Positions 34,722 through 48,073 of a stretch of 64,000 bases of DNA are shown here, one piece after another; within the stretch, counting starts at the first letter, position 1, and the number at the start of each line of letters is the position of its first letter. The stretch comes from Eucalyptus grandis (taxonomy: Eukaryota; Streptophyta; Magnoliopsida; Myrtales; Myrtaceae): assembly GCF_016545825.1 (NCBI RefSeq), contig NC_052616.1:34028192-34092191 (forward strand). The letters are read 5' to 3'. Under the pieces are notes generated by a model that did no database searches, was not told the origin of the DNA, and saw only the letters and a list, made by a program, of their open reading frames with translations. Position numbers and translations under genes: made by a program.

Positions 34722-37100
34722 TTTTTGGATCTTAAAAGCCCGTTTGCTTGAATTGAACCCCAAACTTGCTCTATATTTTCCGGTCTCGGTTTCTAGAGTC
34801 TACCCAAGGACTTTTTTTCTTTTTTACAGCAAAAATCATATGAGGTTATGAGTAATAAAATGATTCAAAGTGAAAGATGAAAATAGAAATCCTTATCCAA
34901 AAAACAACAATCCATATGATGAATGCGTAGTCACATAGAATTATAAACGATAAAAAGTTCAAATACATAACATAAACATAAATTATAAAACTCATTCTCC
35001 ATCTATCCATAAAAATTTAGGGGAAGAGGAAAGATTAACGAGAAGTTTTGAGGAAGGATAAAATACTGAAGAAGTGCTGAGGTTAGAATTTAGGGAGAAA
35101 AGAAATTGATTTTGGCATTTAGTTTAAAAAAATTGATTTCAAAACCAATTCCAAAAACAGAGATCTAATTTGCTTCTTTGGGTGGGTATTCGCTTGGAAC
35201 TTGTTTCCGTACCAATTCCAACTGGTTCTAAAATTTGGAACCTATTTCGGGACCAGTCCCAATGGGAACTAGTTCCTGAACCTATTTTTCGGGTGGTCCA
35301 TTCCGATTTTTAGATTGCTCACTCCTAAGGACATCACCTAGTAGATACGTTTCCTAAAGTTTAGTGATTGGCCATTTTGACAAACAAAAGATAAGTGGTT
35401 CTTCACTTGCATATCTTGCTTGAAGATAGATGTTATGAAAGGCCGATCACCTGTTACCGACAAATATATATCCCATGAAATAATTGAGCTCTACATTTTC
35501 CAATGAAAGCGTTTGAAGATCAATCCTAACTGTACACCGGCCAACGAATGAACCGAAAGTGGGCTTTTTTTTTCCCCATCTTGGATTAGGAAAGATGGCC
35601 CGATTAGAATGAATTACTGGTCCAGATACCTCTCTTACCAAGCTTAACAACATAAAGTGTCAAGCTATTATTATTATTATTTTTGGGTGGGAAGCATTAT
35701 GATAGAGTCGAATTATTTTTTCGGCCGGGCATTGTGAGTCAATTATTAGAACTTGCATTAGGAAAGCCCTCCAATTTCAATGATAAGAAACGGGACCCAT
35801 AAACCAGATTGGCATCAACTCCACCTTCTTCCCAATATGATCAAAATGTTGATAGGAGTGAAATAGTCATCCGATCAAGATAAGGGAAGAAAATGGCAAC
35901 AACTACGTAAATTTTCGTGATTGAGTAAAGGCTTTCCAAGTTGACCCCATAGAGAGAGAGAGAGAGAGAATGGGGGCGTGAGAAACGCTGCCTAACATGG
36001 AAGACATTGAATTTTCCCTTAGATTTGATCAGCATGATTGTCTTTTGGACGGTCTAATGGATAATTGCGTAGATGCCTAACTTCCTAATAATAGGTTCGA
36101 CGAACCTAAGCTTGATATTGACCAAGTCTTAGTCACTTTCGAAAATAATTACACCCTCCTTATGATTCCCTTTTTCCTCTTTTAGTAACTTCATTATCTT
36201 CAAAACCATTTCTTACGATTCGAGCAAACAATAGGATCGATTGATGTTTCTTCTAAGTCAACACTCGTGGTAGGAGTGACGAAATCAGAAAGAGCAATAC
36301 GAGTAATCGAAAAGCCAAAAAAGTCTCGTTTTATGTTCATTTTTACCAACTCTGAGTCAATTATGGCTTGCTAAATTTTGTGGGATGTGCTCTAACTCTT
36401 CTAGAAGAGGCATATAGAATTAGCTCAATTTTCGACGTTGCGATTGATTCTATACTTTGCTTCATCCATTTACCCGAAAGAAAATTGGAATTACAGACGA
36501 CAATAAAGCGAACGTCAGGCACATGGACTTGCCTTCTTTTTAAGTACTTGCTCTATTGATTTAATTATGTCCAATTGAAATTATCAATTTTGTGCAATCA
36601 ATGAGGCTTATAAGTACATCGGCCTCCAGCGACCCTTTTGTAGGGGGTGGTTTGGGAACCAGTGGACCAGCTTCAGTAAAGGCTCCGGCATCACTATAAT
36701 TCATGAAAAATAAAGAACAACATGGGAGTTCGAAAAGTGTCATTGTCGTGTTCATTGCTCAGAGCAGTAGCTTTTGTAGATCGAACGAGCTCACTTTTAT
36801 ATTTCATTTCGCCTCTATTGTTCTATGCATTTTGGCGGCTAGAATGCACATAATATATCTATCCGTCAAACAAGTGGATCTATTGAAATGATCGGATTTC
36901 AATTGACCTATTTAAACCGTTTTTGACTTATTTCTTTTATAATACAAATTTAGTTACTCATACTCAATTTATACTTGAGTTGATCTATATTATTGAAATA
37001 TTTCCATATTTAATTTGATCTAACAAAAATCATACTCGAATTGAGAGGAAAGTGTAGAGTGAACTTGCAAGAGATCAAGAGAGAGTCATGGAAGATTGGA
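34722..37100. other. Intergenic; repeat fragments, no gene recognised
   Basis: 35180-35330 is rich in ggaacc and ggttcc variants like the hAT element at 16934 and may be a hAT fragment, although no clean ends were found. A GA microsatellite lies at about 35952-35969. Short frames at 36368-36559 and 36703-36891 show no firm family match. Confidence 0.4.
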
Positions 37101-37105
37101 TTTAA

Positions 37106-37970
37106 GGTTTCGCTTTGTTTCGCTGAAAATAAAATGTATGCTTGCGTCAAAAGTTATTTTAGGAAAATAACCATATTTTTAATGTTCGGGCTGAAATTTA
37201 AAAATGAATTAGAAAATATTTTGTACCATTCGGTAAGGAAAGCCTATTCCTCCATAGGCTCTTTTTCAACAACTATTTTATTATTTTATTTTTTAATTAA
37301 TTTTTTTAATTTTTCATGTTTTCCTTTTGTTTTCTTTTTTCTTTATTTATTTCTTTTCCTTCTTCCTTGGGCCTTTCTTACTGGGGTTGCCACAATGCTC
37401 ATCAATAGTCGGTGAGGGTCAAGCTCGCTAGATTCCCGACGAGGCTGAGCCTCGCCTGAACTCATTGTTGGCGGTGGCCCAGCTCAGCCTTGGTGAACCT
37501 GGGATTCGCTAGATTAGGTGGAGCTTGACCTTACTAGAATATGGCAAACCCGAGCCTCGTTGGCATGTGGTGAGGTTCAAGTTGGCCTATGGCTGGTTGT
37601 TGATAGTCACTTGGTAGGCGTAGGCCAAGGAAGAAGAAAAAGAAAGAAAAATTTAAAAAGTCGATTTTTTAAAAAAAAAGAAAAAAGAAAAAAAAAAGGA
37701 AAATGTGTTTGGTGAAAAAAAGTGAGATAGAAGAAGTCATGGAAAATGTTTTCACTTATGAAAGTGGAAAATATTTTCCTCACTTTTGAAAGTGTTTTCC
37801 CAAAGTGAAAAATATTTTCTTTAGCAAAAATGGAAAATTTCCTCACTTTTGAAAGTGTTTTCCAAAGTGAAAAATATTTTCTTTAGCTAGTTCATTTTCC
37901 ATTAAATGAATACAGAAAATTCATAAAAATGTTTTTCCCGGTAGTTATTTTTTGTGAAATGAGCGGACCC
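37106..37970. mobile_element. MITE-like element, about 865 bp, GC-rich core
   Basis: The right end read inward is GGGTCCGCTCATTTCACAAA. The left end GGTTTCGCTTTGTTTCGCTG is a diverged partner. TAA flanks both ends (37103-37105 and 37971-37973). The core at 37390-37610 is GC-rich (gaggctgagcctcgcc variants). Near the right end a 63-bp unit is tandemly duplicated (37776-37838 and 37839-37900; cctcacttttgaaagtgttt). There is no transposase. Confidence 0.55.
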
Positions 37971-37973
37971 TAA

Positions 37974-40855
37974 TATTATCTTGAGTTTTACTATTTAAAC
38001 GACCCCCTCGGTCACTCACGAATGCCCCGATCGCTGCAATGGACCCCTTTATTGAACATAATTAACATATGATAATTTAATCCATTAAATATGGGTTAGG
38101 GAATAGGGCTAATGACCCAATTTTGATAGGTCTAAATATATCTAGACAAATAGAATTTTGCATTTTTAAAAAGCTTTCAGATGTTTTTGGAGGGAAACGA
38201 AAAGATATCGAAAGAGCTGGAAAACTATTCGTCCAACAGTTTACCGTAAGCCGAGATTTGTGAAACCGTCCTTAAAATGGTCATATGCAAACTTTGAGCT
38301 TGCTTCTTCAAGCAGCAAAGGATGGCACCAGATGCTTTTCTTTTTCTCCTTTGGAGAAAATTGAGGTTTGAGAGGCATGAATGCATCGCCAGATCTATTG
38401 GCCCAAACAATTGCATGATAAGATCAATGATATGATGAAACATTGAAATTCGTGAGATATGATAACCCCGAGATTTAGTGCAAATTGGTCGACGCCTGAC
38501 AATTTCTAATTCGGGATGAGGGGCTATTTGTGTCGGATTTTATCAATTGCAGGCAAACTAGCTTCATGCTAAGGTCACATTCGCAAGTCAAATTCTTGAA
38601 TTTCACTGGTTTTTGAGGAGGCGTGATATGATATATTATTTTTCGATGCCTATTTTGAATATGTGAAACATCTCAACTTAGATGGATGACAAATTGTATG
38701 ATATATCATATATTTTTTCTTGCTAAAGACACCAATTTAGCTGTAATGTAAATTTGTAGCACTATACCACTGTGTCACCAATGTGTAATTGTTCACAATT
38801 TCAGATGATACAATTATCGATCTCCCTTTATATCAACTTGAAATCATGATCTCAATATGCTAAAAATCTTTGTGCCAAGTCTATTGAAATTTCTTGTATT
38901 AGAGACATGTATAAATAGACTTTTGCATGTAATGTATATTTTTTCATCGAGAGAATCATGAATATTCATTTTTAAGGACCGTTAGTTATTAACATGATCC
39001 GAAATGGCATGATTGATGCGTGCATAACATCGAGCACCGATTAAATTTAAAGCGAGATGGATTAATTAATTTCGATTTGATGCAGTGCACAAATACAGTT
39101 AGAGATTCTTTTCGTAACATGTCAAATCAATCCACGCACTTTTGGGCATAAAGCAAGATTTAGATGGAGTAGTGGCGATCACTGCATCATCTTTTCTCAC
39201 TTTTCACCATGATTCTTGATCACTGAATGGTCAAGTAATTCTTTCTTTTTTTTTTCCTCTTTTATGTCTCACCCAAGGAAGCTTCGTCCCAAGCCATCAG
39301 TGCCGCTTTCACATCCCCTACACCCATATCATAAAAATATATAAATTTGTGCATCCTCCAATGGAGGAATGACCCATTTTTCAATCTCGCAATCATTGAA
39401 ACTCCGAGGACCACCACCAAAAGATGATAATGTTTACTATTTTGTCTTAGCTTGCCATGAGCCGTAAAGTTGAGCAACCCTACAAGCAGTATCGAAGGAC
39501 ATAAAAAATCTCATAAAATTGCCAAAAATGAAGAAAAGAAAAGATTGCATTCGACGAAAGGAAGAATATGGCATGCACCGTCTGGTCGTGGGGCATCGAG
39601 TTTGGAGTCCTAAATGAGTGCTCGTATAGACATCAGAACCCTATTCTTATCATATTCTACAGTATAATCCCTGATCATGGGCGTGTTAGGCATACATCGC
39701 TTTCGCTAATGAGAGAGCGTTTTAAGGCCGCATTTGGGATTCGACGATGGACGGCCAATTATCGCGGAGTGCTGAGAACGACCACGAGTGATTTTTAGGT
39801 GACGTCGGAACGTCGTCCGTCCATCCAAATCAATGGCGATGCATCAAAGTGTCTGTCCAAACGATAATTGTTTTTTTTTTATACAGCGTGACCTTTGGAT
39901 GGGCGGAGATTTCATCGCGAGCGACGTCGCCATCGTTTGAGATAAAAAAGCAGCAATAAAAACCCTAAAGACATCGAGACAAATCTGTACTGGGGAAGAG
40001 ACGTTGATTGCACTGTTTTTTCATGGGGACGGCCACTAAATGGTCACGCCAGTTATATTTTGAGAGCTGTCTGTAATCTGGTGATAAAATTTCAGTTTTC
40101 TTCATGCGAGCTCCGTAAGACTCGAACTCTGTTTCAACCTTTTCCTTCAGCGCATTCCTGGGTAGCCGGTCAATACACGATGCGCGAAAAGAAGACAGCC
40201 TCGCGTGTTCCCGAATTGACCATGAACACGAGACCAATTCCCATCAATATTTTCTATTGATTAAGAATAATCAAACGTATGAATTTTCATGAGAGGCTTG
40301 ACTAATTATCGAGATGAGCATCTGGACATTGCCGCTTCACGGGCCTCTCTGGGTCAACAGGGGTAGTTGGGAGCCCTCATGATAGTTTTGTAGTTATATT
40401 AAATTCACCACGCTGTTGTCATTATGATAAAAGTCATGGGCAGTCACAAGGATCCAAAGTTTACCATCCTCCTTTTCCATCGTGCATGAAGTATCCCTTC
40501 TCATCTTTCATGCACCAAACTAAAATCTCAACCCTTATTCTTATCAAGGACTTACCTCCCAAAAATAGGGTTCATCAGATTACTTTTCCTTAACCTAAAC
40601 TTGAACAAGAAGTTCCAATTCAATCATTATCTCAAAATATTTGAAATACACAATTTTGATCATCTTAATATTTCTTCCCCTTGATTGGGACGTCAAAGAG
40701 ATTCCCGTGTCGCAAATTAAGCAAAATCGCTCCTTTTTATTTTTTATTTTTTTAATATCAACATAAAACTCTTTTCATTGCTTTTCGGTAACACCTTAAG
40801 AACAAGAAAATGTGCTTTTGAGTATAAGAGGTCGCATAATGCTAAAGGAGAGTTA
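37974..40855. other. Intergenic; no gene recognised
   Basis: Mostly AT-rich. A more balanced patch at 39690-39960 contains gacgtcggaacgtcgtccgt and a later atggacggccaatt. It looks transposon-derived but lacks provable ends. Confidence 0.4.
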
Positions 40856-41820
40856 GGGTGCGTTTGGGAACCACTTTTAAAGTTTTAAAATGCAAATACT
40901 AGGTGTTTCCAAAACGCAACCGTGTTTGGTAAATAGACTTTAAAAGCTTTGTAAAGTATTTTGAGCAAAATAGCGTTTTGGGAATTACATTTACAAAGGA
41001 TCTTTGTGGTAAAAAAAATTATCAAAAGAAAATTAAAAAAATTGACCAAGGGGGCGTTAGCCGCCAAGAACCACCAACGACGCCGAATGGGGGCCGAGGT
41101 CGCCGGACGCCCGTCACGACCTCGGTGTGACGCCGGATGCGGGAGTAGCCGAGGTCGTGGAGGAGCCTGCCGCCTGACCAGGACACAACGGGTCGCGCGA
41201 CGCCCGCCGTGACACGATCCTGGGGCCGCGAGGTCGCGCACCCAAATTGGGGGTGGCAAGGTCCTCCAACGACCCCCGCCCCATCCGGGTCACGGTGACC
41301 CGCACTCGGCCGTGGGTCGCGACGGTCGCGCCACCCCCCGGCGTTGGTCGTCTGGGCGACGATCGCCGGCGACCGCTCGTGGAAGAAGAAGACTGCCTAG
41401 CCCCGAGATGGGGTTGCGGCGACCCGGCCCTCCCTCGGTCGCGCCACTCTGCCGTTGGTTGCGCCACCTCCGCGTTGGTCGCGCCACCGACGATCGCCAA
41501 CGTCCCTCTAGGAGCCAGCCGCTCGTAGTCACCGGGAATCAGCCCCCGGGAGAAGATGAACAATTGCGACACAAAGGCAAGAATCGGAAAAACAAAAAAA
41601 TCATGGGGATAATTTTGGAAAAAAAATTATGAACAGTGCCCAGATGTGGGCATATGCCGAAAAGCCGAAAGCCCAAGGCAAGTCCTCCCGCCTTGGGCTT
41701 TCGGCATTTCACAATGCGGCATTTAGGGAATGGGGCTCAAATTGTTTGCAAACGGGCTGGCATTTACCTAAGTATCTTCAGGCTTCAAAGGAGCTTTGGG
41801 AAGTGGTTCCCAAACGCACC
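40856..41820. mobile_element. PIF/Harbinger-like non-autonomous element with GC-rich cargo
   Basis: The terminal inverted repeats share GGTGCGTTTGGGAACCACTT (20 bp) at 40857-40876 and, inverted, at 41801-41820. TTA lies next to both ends (40853-40855 and 41821-41823), fitting the 3-bp TWA target of PIF/Harbinger, with one unmatched G on the left. The interior (41050-41550) is extremely GC-rich with repeated ggtcgcgccac units and encodes nothing recognisable. Long open frames on both strands there come from the composition. Confidence 0.75.
41664..41705. repeat. Perfect 16-bp inverted repeat (hairpin) inside the element
   Basis: Arms GCCGAAAGCCCAAGGC (41664-41679) and GCCTTGGGCTTTCGGC (41690-41705) surround a 10-nt loop. 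It lies near the right end of the Harbinger-like element and is probably part of its subterminal structure. Confidence 0.9.
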
Positions 41821-41823
41821 TTA

Positions 41824-44800
41824 AAACCCCAATTACAAAGAAGTGTTTGAGATTTTTGGGACTTGACAATTCAATCTGGAACTTGGCTGGATTCTCTTTG
41901 GTAATGTCACCAGTTTAAATGTCATAAATTGTATGCAAATTGCTCTGGGTTAGGCCACTTTTACAAAATAATCCGAACTTAACTCGATTTGTGGATCTTG
42001 CATGGTTATACTTTAGATTCTATATAAATGGACCTCTGTGCTTGTGCCTTGAATTGTCAAAAAAAAAAAAAATTACAACAATCTGTCATTAATCTTTTGT
42101 AGGACTCTGCATGATAGTACATAGAATGTTGCAATCACTTTTTAAAGAACTCAAAATTGTCTGTTCTTGGAGCTACTAATGAACATTACGTGTATGCGGT
42201 CATCCTCCCTTTAGCTAAATTGCTTTTAAATTTGAGATTATACTTTCATATATAATACTGTAGAATCCCGCCTCGCTAACAATTTAGAGTGAAATCATTT
42301 AACTATCAACTTACTCCAAATCACTGTAGCACTATTAAAAGTTTTGATTATTTTGACGACGAGTCGCTATAATTGTTTCAGAACATAAGAAGTGCATGTA
42401 TTGAGTTTCCAAATTATATATGTGATTCAATCATATCACAATATGCCTTTTATTTAATGAAATCCATTCGATTAACATGGACGACTCTGATTGTTATGTG
42501 TTTGTAGTTATTACATATAACCTGTGACGGTTTGTCTTCCCCCAACAAGAAACCAAAGTGTTGCTATTAGCCCATGTGAAACCAATCTTTTGACGGCACA
42601 TACAACAAAACTACGATTCCTAATCAAACCTTCACGCGTGCTTGCTGGCAACTCAGACAGCCATAACCACATGGCATCGATCGAGCTATCGCACTGACTA
42701 CAATAGAGCACTAATTTATTATAGATAAGTAAAGGAAAATAATTGCTCACACATGTTTCAATCTTTCACCTAATTGTAATGCAAAATGCTTAAACCGTAT
42801 CGATGGATTTGGATATCGATATAGAAGCATCACGCGAAATCGAAATCTCGATTTTATCGTTTGGCTTGTCATAATTCGTCCAATCTTAAACTAACATTTT
42901 CATTTACAAAAATTACAAAATTCAAAAGAAAGTGATAGCTAAAAGTAGTAGGTAATCTATAATTTATAATTCGCACCGAAAAAGTGCTGTAAACCACTTA
43001 AATACTCTAAAAAATGCAAAACAAAAAACAAAAAAACAAAAACAAAGGAAAGTTCAAGGGCAGCTGAGCTACAAACTGTTGAGTACGTGTCGATCGGGCA
43101 GTGGATAAATAGGAAAAGGACGGTGTAAAGTCTCGCATCAGTTTTTTTTTTTTTTAGGACTCAAATGATTTAAAAATCAAATCTCGATGGCATCTACAAT
43201 GTACGAAAAAAAGAAAAGATAAGGTTGTTACATTTGACTTTGTAGTAAACAGAAGTTAAGGCAGCTGTACTGGCCAAACTGATGAACTAAGAAAAGCTCA
43301 TCCAGTGATGTCAAATTTGCCTCTAATAATCGAATATTCGATTGCATGCAAATTGTCACTCCTCTTTGGCATGGGGAACATTATAATTGATGTGTCCTTG
43401 TGTGCAAATAAGTGATGATGAAGCTGCTATTTTCTATTCTATTTTTTATTTTTATTTTTTTTGTGTCTGACATACCGAATTCTTAGTTTGTCCCACCAAA
43501 TTCTAGTTCATCATGGGGACTAGCAAAAATGGGATTCGATTTTTTTTTTCTCTTAAATGAATAAGTATGTAGGCAAGATCGCATACCGTCTGTTCATTCC
43601 TTAGGTAATCTTTTAAAATGATTGATTGATTATGGATAGGTACTGTCTTCCACCATATAGAGTAACGAAGATATTTTAGCTTTTACATAGAATAATAGGG
43701 CATGATTAGGCTATTAAATAAAATCCAAGCGAAGCGGAAGTGTACCTTTTTTTCATTCACCATGCAAAGCTTGGCAAAAGTGGGGCTGAAAACGGACAGC
43801 AATTAGACCGCTTGTCCTTGGACTTAGAAGCATACTTATATAGAAGATGGAACATGGAAGAGAAACCCTCTTTAAAAGGAAGAGGGAGAGAGGACTTTTG
43901 GTACTCAAAAACAATGCAGTATAATTGTGGCTCTTGAAAAGATGATGATTTTGTAAAACCAAAAGAACATGATCACTTCTATAGGGTGAATGGATGATGC
44001 GATTCCCTTGCATGCTAACATGGTATGATTTTGACACTGATTTAGTCTGATTTTGATTCTTAGAAAATTAATTTAATGAAGATTGTCATCATCACAAGCA
44101 AAAAGACAGGTTTCATAAGAATAAATGCATGCTCTCACTATTTTCTTGATTCGATAAAGAGTCTGAGAATCATAAGAATTACGAAAACGTGTTTTGAATA
44201 AACATACGTGTGAATTTAGGAGCCAAATACTTAAAGGCTACGTTCAATATTTCGGATAAGATAACGATTATGATATCTTTGATGATGTCCTTCAACTGAT
44301 TAAATCGATAAAATATTGGATTATAAAAAAAACACAAAAAGGTGGGATAAACTTGGATTGGATGAGAAAAAATTTAAACATAAAGTCACAATCTTTGTTA
44401 TCTTCCAAGTTAAGTGATGGAGTGACGCATTTGACAACATCAGCATGAACCCACAATTATTGATGCTCTTTGTAGATGTCTCCATGCTCTTTCAATCAAT
44501 CCATTGAGGAATGTCACGTTCTCAACTCGGTGGTGTTCGCGTCATATGATTATAATTTTGAACCCCACATGATTTGATTTTCGAAATGGTGAATAAATTG
44601 AAACCGTGTGGCAGAGGAGGCAATTGGTGTTTAGGGTAATATGGCTAGCTTCAGCAGTGGTTAACGGCGAAAGTGTGTGAGATATTCGACTACGCGGTGT
44701 TTTCAAAACTTAAGCTCTTAGATGAAAGCAACGCTCTCTCTCACACACATAATTTAGTATTTTTGCTTAGTATTAGGCATGTAAATATTTAATTGAGGGA

Positions 44801-47300
44801 GGCGAGATAGGGGCTTGAAAGATTTCAATTCAAGACCTTCTACTCTAATATCGTGTGATATTTTGTGGGATCACTACTAACTTAGATGAAGGCCTAGCAC
44901 TAAACGTGATAATTTTAAGTATTCTATCAGATTTCCTTATGCTTAGTTTGATTTTTGCCTAGTACTAACGTGTATATATTTAATTAAGGGAGACAAATGG
45001 GATCCGAAAGATTCAAACTGAAGATCCTAACTCCGATATCATAAAGAAAATTGAGTCGCTGAAGCATTACTTTTCATTGATATGTTATACAATAAAAATA
45101 GAGATATCGCCACCTTTATTTATCATGGAAGTTAAAAAAGAAAAAAAAATATAATAATTTTATCTACATGAAAATTGAATAAAAATCAAATTAGAAAAGA
45201 TCACCAAATGATCAATTTATTGAATACTTTACTTGATGTGTTATCTTTATGCTGATTTGTCAATGATTCTACGTTGCAACCATTCTGATTTTTTCCCTTT
45301 TATTTATTATTTCGTAGCTTTGGTAGGACGGAGTGGATGGTGGCGGGGAGCCCAACCAGCCCAACCATGAGGTAATTTTTAAAGATTTGCAAAAGATTGT
45401 CAATCCTATCGTAAGTGGCACCAAGCATAAGACGTGATCTTCTATAATTCTAATTATATTCCAAGGAATTGTATTCCCACTTCATCCTATCATATCCTAA
45501 TCCGGATGTCTAAAAGGCAAGGAGTTTGTTGAGACCAAACTCATGACAGCCTTAATAATTCTCAACTTAAAAGATTGGTGTAGCTAATTAAGGAAGGGAT
45601 TGCTTAAATCATGTAATAGGAAAAATAAACATGGTAATTAGAATCTTGCTAATTTTATTACCAAAACCTACCAAGCATTGTGGTTGAAAACAGGCATATA
45701 ATACACTGTATTATATAGAGCCATGTTGTTGTATGAATTTCAGTTGTAGAATAGAATAAGTCTATCTATGAAATATGCTTACCGCGGCTTTATTCCGAGC
45801 CTCAAGTTTCGGAAATTCAATGCAAGGGAAGTGATCTTTTTGCGTCCCACTCTGGTCACCATTTTCACTGCATAGAAACGCTCAATTCTTAAATTCAATA
45901 CTCCGATGGGATACGAAATTTTATCTTTCCTAATTCAATGGGGGGCAAAAAGGCGATTTTCGTCAGAATTTTACCATGGCAGACGCGATACGTTATATTT
46001 TGCGCTGTGGTCCTCCACCAGATGGTCTCGCATTTACAGCCATATCTTTTATGGTTTTGAATATGGCAAAAGAAAGGGCATTTACAGCTATTTCTTTTAT
46101 GGTTTTGAATATGGAAAAAAGAAAGGGCATGGGAAATCGAATTTAAAAGATACTGAGCGAATCCAAGTTCAGCACAAGTTGCTGATTTAGAGGGATTTTT
46201 CTTGCGGGGATTGGGATTTGTTGAGTACAAGAAACTCACTGATAGGGATATATTATTACTTCCCATCCGTTGACTAAGTGATTTAATTTTTTTTTCTACA
46301 TTAATAAAGATTAATGATGAGTGATTATTTGGGGAGAATTTATCATGTGTGAGCGAGATTCACGATGCTCATTCACGTTGGAGAGGCGTTTGAGACTCCG
46401 GGAATAAAGGGTTAAAAAGCATGATTATATGTGTCCTCCTTGATCGATGAAATAAGAGCGACATTCACAATGCTCTCTTTTTGGTCTCAAACCCTTGAAA
46501 TTTCACAAAAAAATAAATGTTAGACATGCACGGATTCATGTATGACTTTTTTTTTTTTCGCAATCTTTTAATACTTCAATAGTTTTCTATACTTTGGTGG
46601 AAAAGTGAAAGAGGTTAGCTTTTGGCCTTTTATAAGTTGCACCAAATCAACTCTATATTTAATGACATGCATAAAAGGTATGCTAAACATGATTTACTGA
46701 ATTGATATATAGTGAGAGATGTGGTCTGTTCTCATTAAATACATCTTTTTTTTGTTTTTGTTTTGGTTAGTGTTGTATGAACCCACTAATTTAAATGTTT
46801 TATATAAATTAGTAGGTATAAAGTACTCTTGATTATTTATAGTGCACCTAATGTTACTCCATGTAGAAAAAGCATCGTGATATTTACCTTATTAATCAAC
46901 GATAGAAAAAGTTCGGGTAGATTTGTCTAGAACTTAAGGTTAAGGGCTTTTTATTGAAAGAAGACGAAGAAGAATAATATGGGGACAAAATTGAGGCTGA
47001 ATCCAAACTGGGGGTGTTTTGGGAAATTATGCTCGAATCATAGTGCTTTTTAGCATCTACTTTTATCATTTCTTTTTCATATTCCACGATCGATGATGTT
47101 AGTAGATACCTTATAATACGGACCGAACCGATACGAATGGTATTATTTCCATCCTTATTTCGATGGTTATTGTTACGCACGGGATGACCCTAATTTTCAA
47201 TTTCAAAGCGGTGACATCACTCGTCGGGAGTGGCAAATTGGCAATGGAATCTCATACAAAAGAGAAAAGAAAAGAAAAGAAAGGTGGAGAATGAGCAATG
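41824..47300. other. Gene-empty intergenic region
   Basis: 5.5 kb of AT-rich sequence without a supported gene. Two imperfect related blocks (about 44755-44880 and 44940-45050; tatttaattgagggagg and tatttaattaagggaga) suggest an old duplicated retroposon. A 48-bp tandem repeat lies at 46031-46127. The last few hundred bases are probably the promoter of the VIN3-like gene. Confidence 0.45.
46031..46127 (+). repeat. 48-bp tandem repeat, two copies
   Basis: catttacagccatatctttt to aagaaaggg is followed directly by a second copy with a few substitutions (46079 on). In one + frame it encodes a duplicated 16-residue unit, IYSHIFYGFEYGKRKG and IYSYFFYGFEYGKKKG, inside a 94-codon frame (45906-46190) of unknown identity. 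Confidence 0.85.
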
Positions 47301-47561
47301 AATAAATACAAGAGAAGAGGAAACGTTTGAGGGGGAGGTGAAAAGTGGAAAAGAAAATTGAAAAAGAGGGAAAGGTGTGGGAAGGTAAGGGAGGGAGGAG
47401 AAGAGGACATGCATGATGCATCCATCAGCAAGACAGCCGCTTTTTCATTTTTGGCCTCTCCCCTCCTCCTCCTCGCCCTGCGTCTTGTGTATTATAGCCT
47501 GCGAGACGAGACCGTCTCTTTTATTACCTCCTCTCCCTTGTCTCCCTTCTCTCTCTTCCTC

Positions 47562-47880
47562 TGCCTGCGTGCGTGCGTGCAAGAAGCGGTCCTCAACGAA
47601 TCTCGTCCCGCTCCTTCCGCTTCGGTTCTGGGTCCTCTGTAACGGAAGCCACGAGAAGAGGGAGGGGGAGGACTGTTCTCTACTCTTCTCCTTTCCCTTG
47701 TTGTGTGACCGCGAGAGCTAGAGCGGAAAGAGAGAGAGAGAGAGAGAGGGGAGAGAGGGTCGTTCGTTCATGGGTTTGTTCGTTCTCATGGCAGAACTTC
47801 ACGCGTCCTTTCTTGGTACTTGCTGCTCCCATCTCGTCTCCTTTTCAATCTCTCTCTCTCTCTCTCCCCCACGATACCCA
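47562..47880 (+). repeat. Low-complexity leader region of the VIN3-like gene: GCGT, GA and CT microsatellites
   Basis: (gcgt)n at about 47567-47581, (ga)n at about 47729-47749 and (ct)n at about 47850-47867. GA and CT tracts are common in plant 5' leaders and core promoters. They generate long spurious frames (for example 47573-48193) that I do not call genes. Confidence 0.7.
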
Positions 47881-48073
47881 CAACCCTCCCTTTTCTTTCT
47901 TTCTTCCTGGGCCTTATTTTTATTCCGTCGAATTTGGGTTTTCTTTTTACCGCTTTTGCCTCCTTCATTCAGTGCCTCTCCTCCTGTGGATTTCTCCTTT
48001 TGCAGGGCGTGAAAGTTTGGATTTTTATCGTTGTAATGCGGTGACCCGATCGGTTTCTTCTTCTCGTCCGGCA

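Noticed and set aside
35175..35335. Second hAT element related to the one at 16934
   Set aside because: The composition is similar (ggaacc/ggttcc) but no paired terminal repeats or 8-bp duplication could be matched, so it is recorded only as a possible fragment.
36703..36891. Possible TIR-domain trace (SVIVVFIAQSSSFCRSNEL) on the + strand
   Set aside because: Only a vague resemblance to the SIVVFSxNYASSxWCLxEL block. The key Trp-Cys-Leu is missing and no neighbouring TIR motif was found.
41114..41572. 152-codon minus-strand frame and overlapping frames on both strands
   Set aside because: Caused by the extreme GC content of the transposon core. It has Arg/Ala/Pro-rich composition without motifs.
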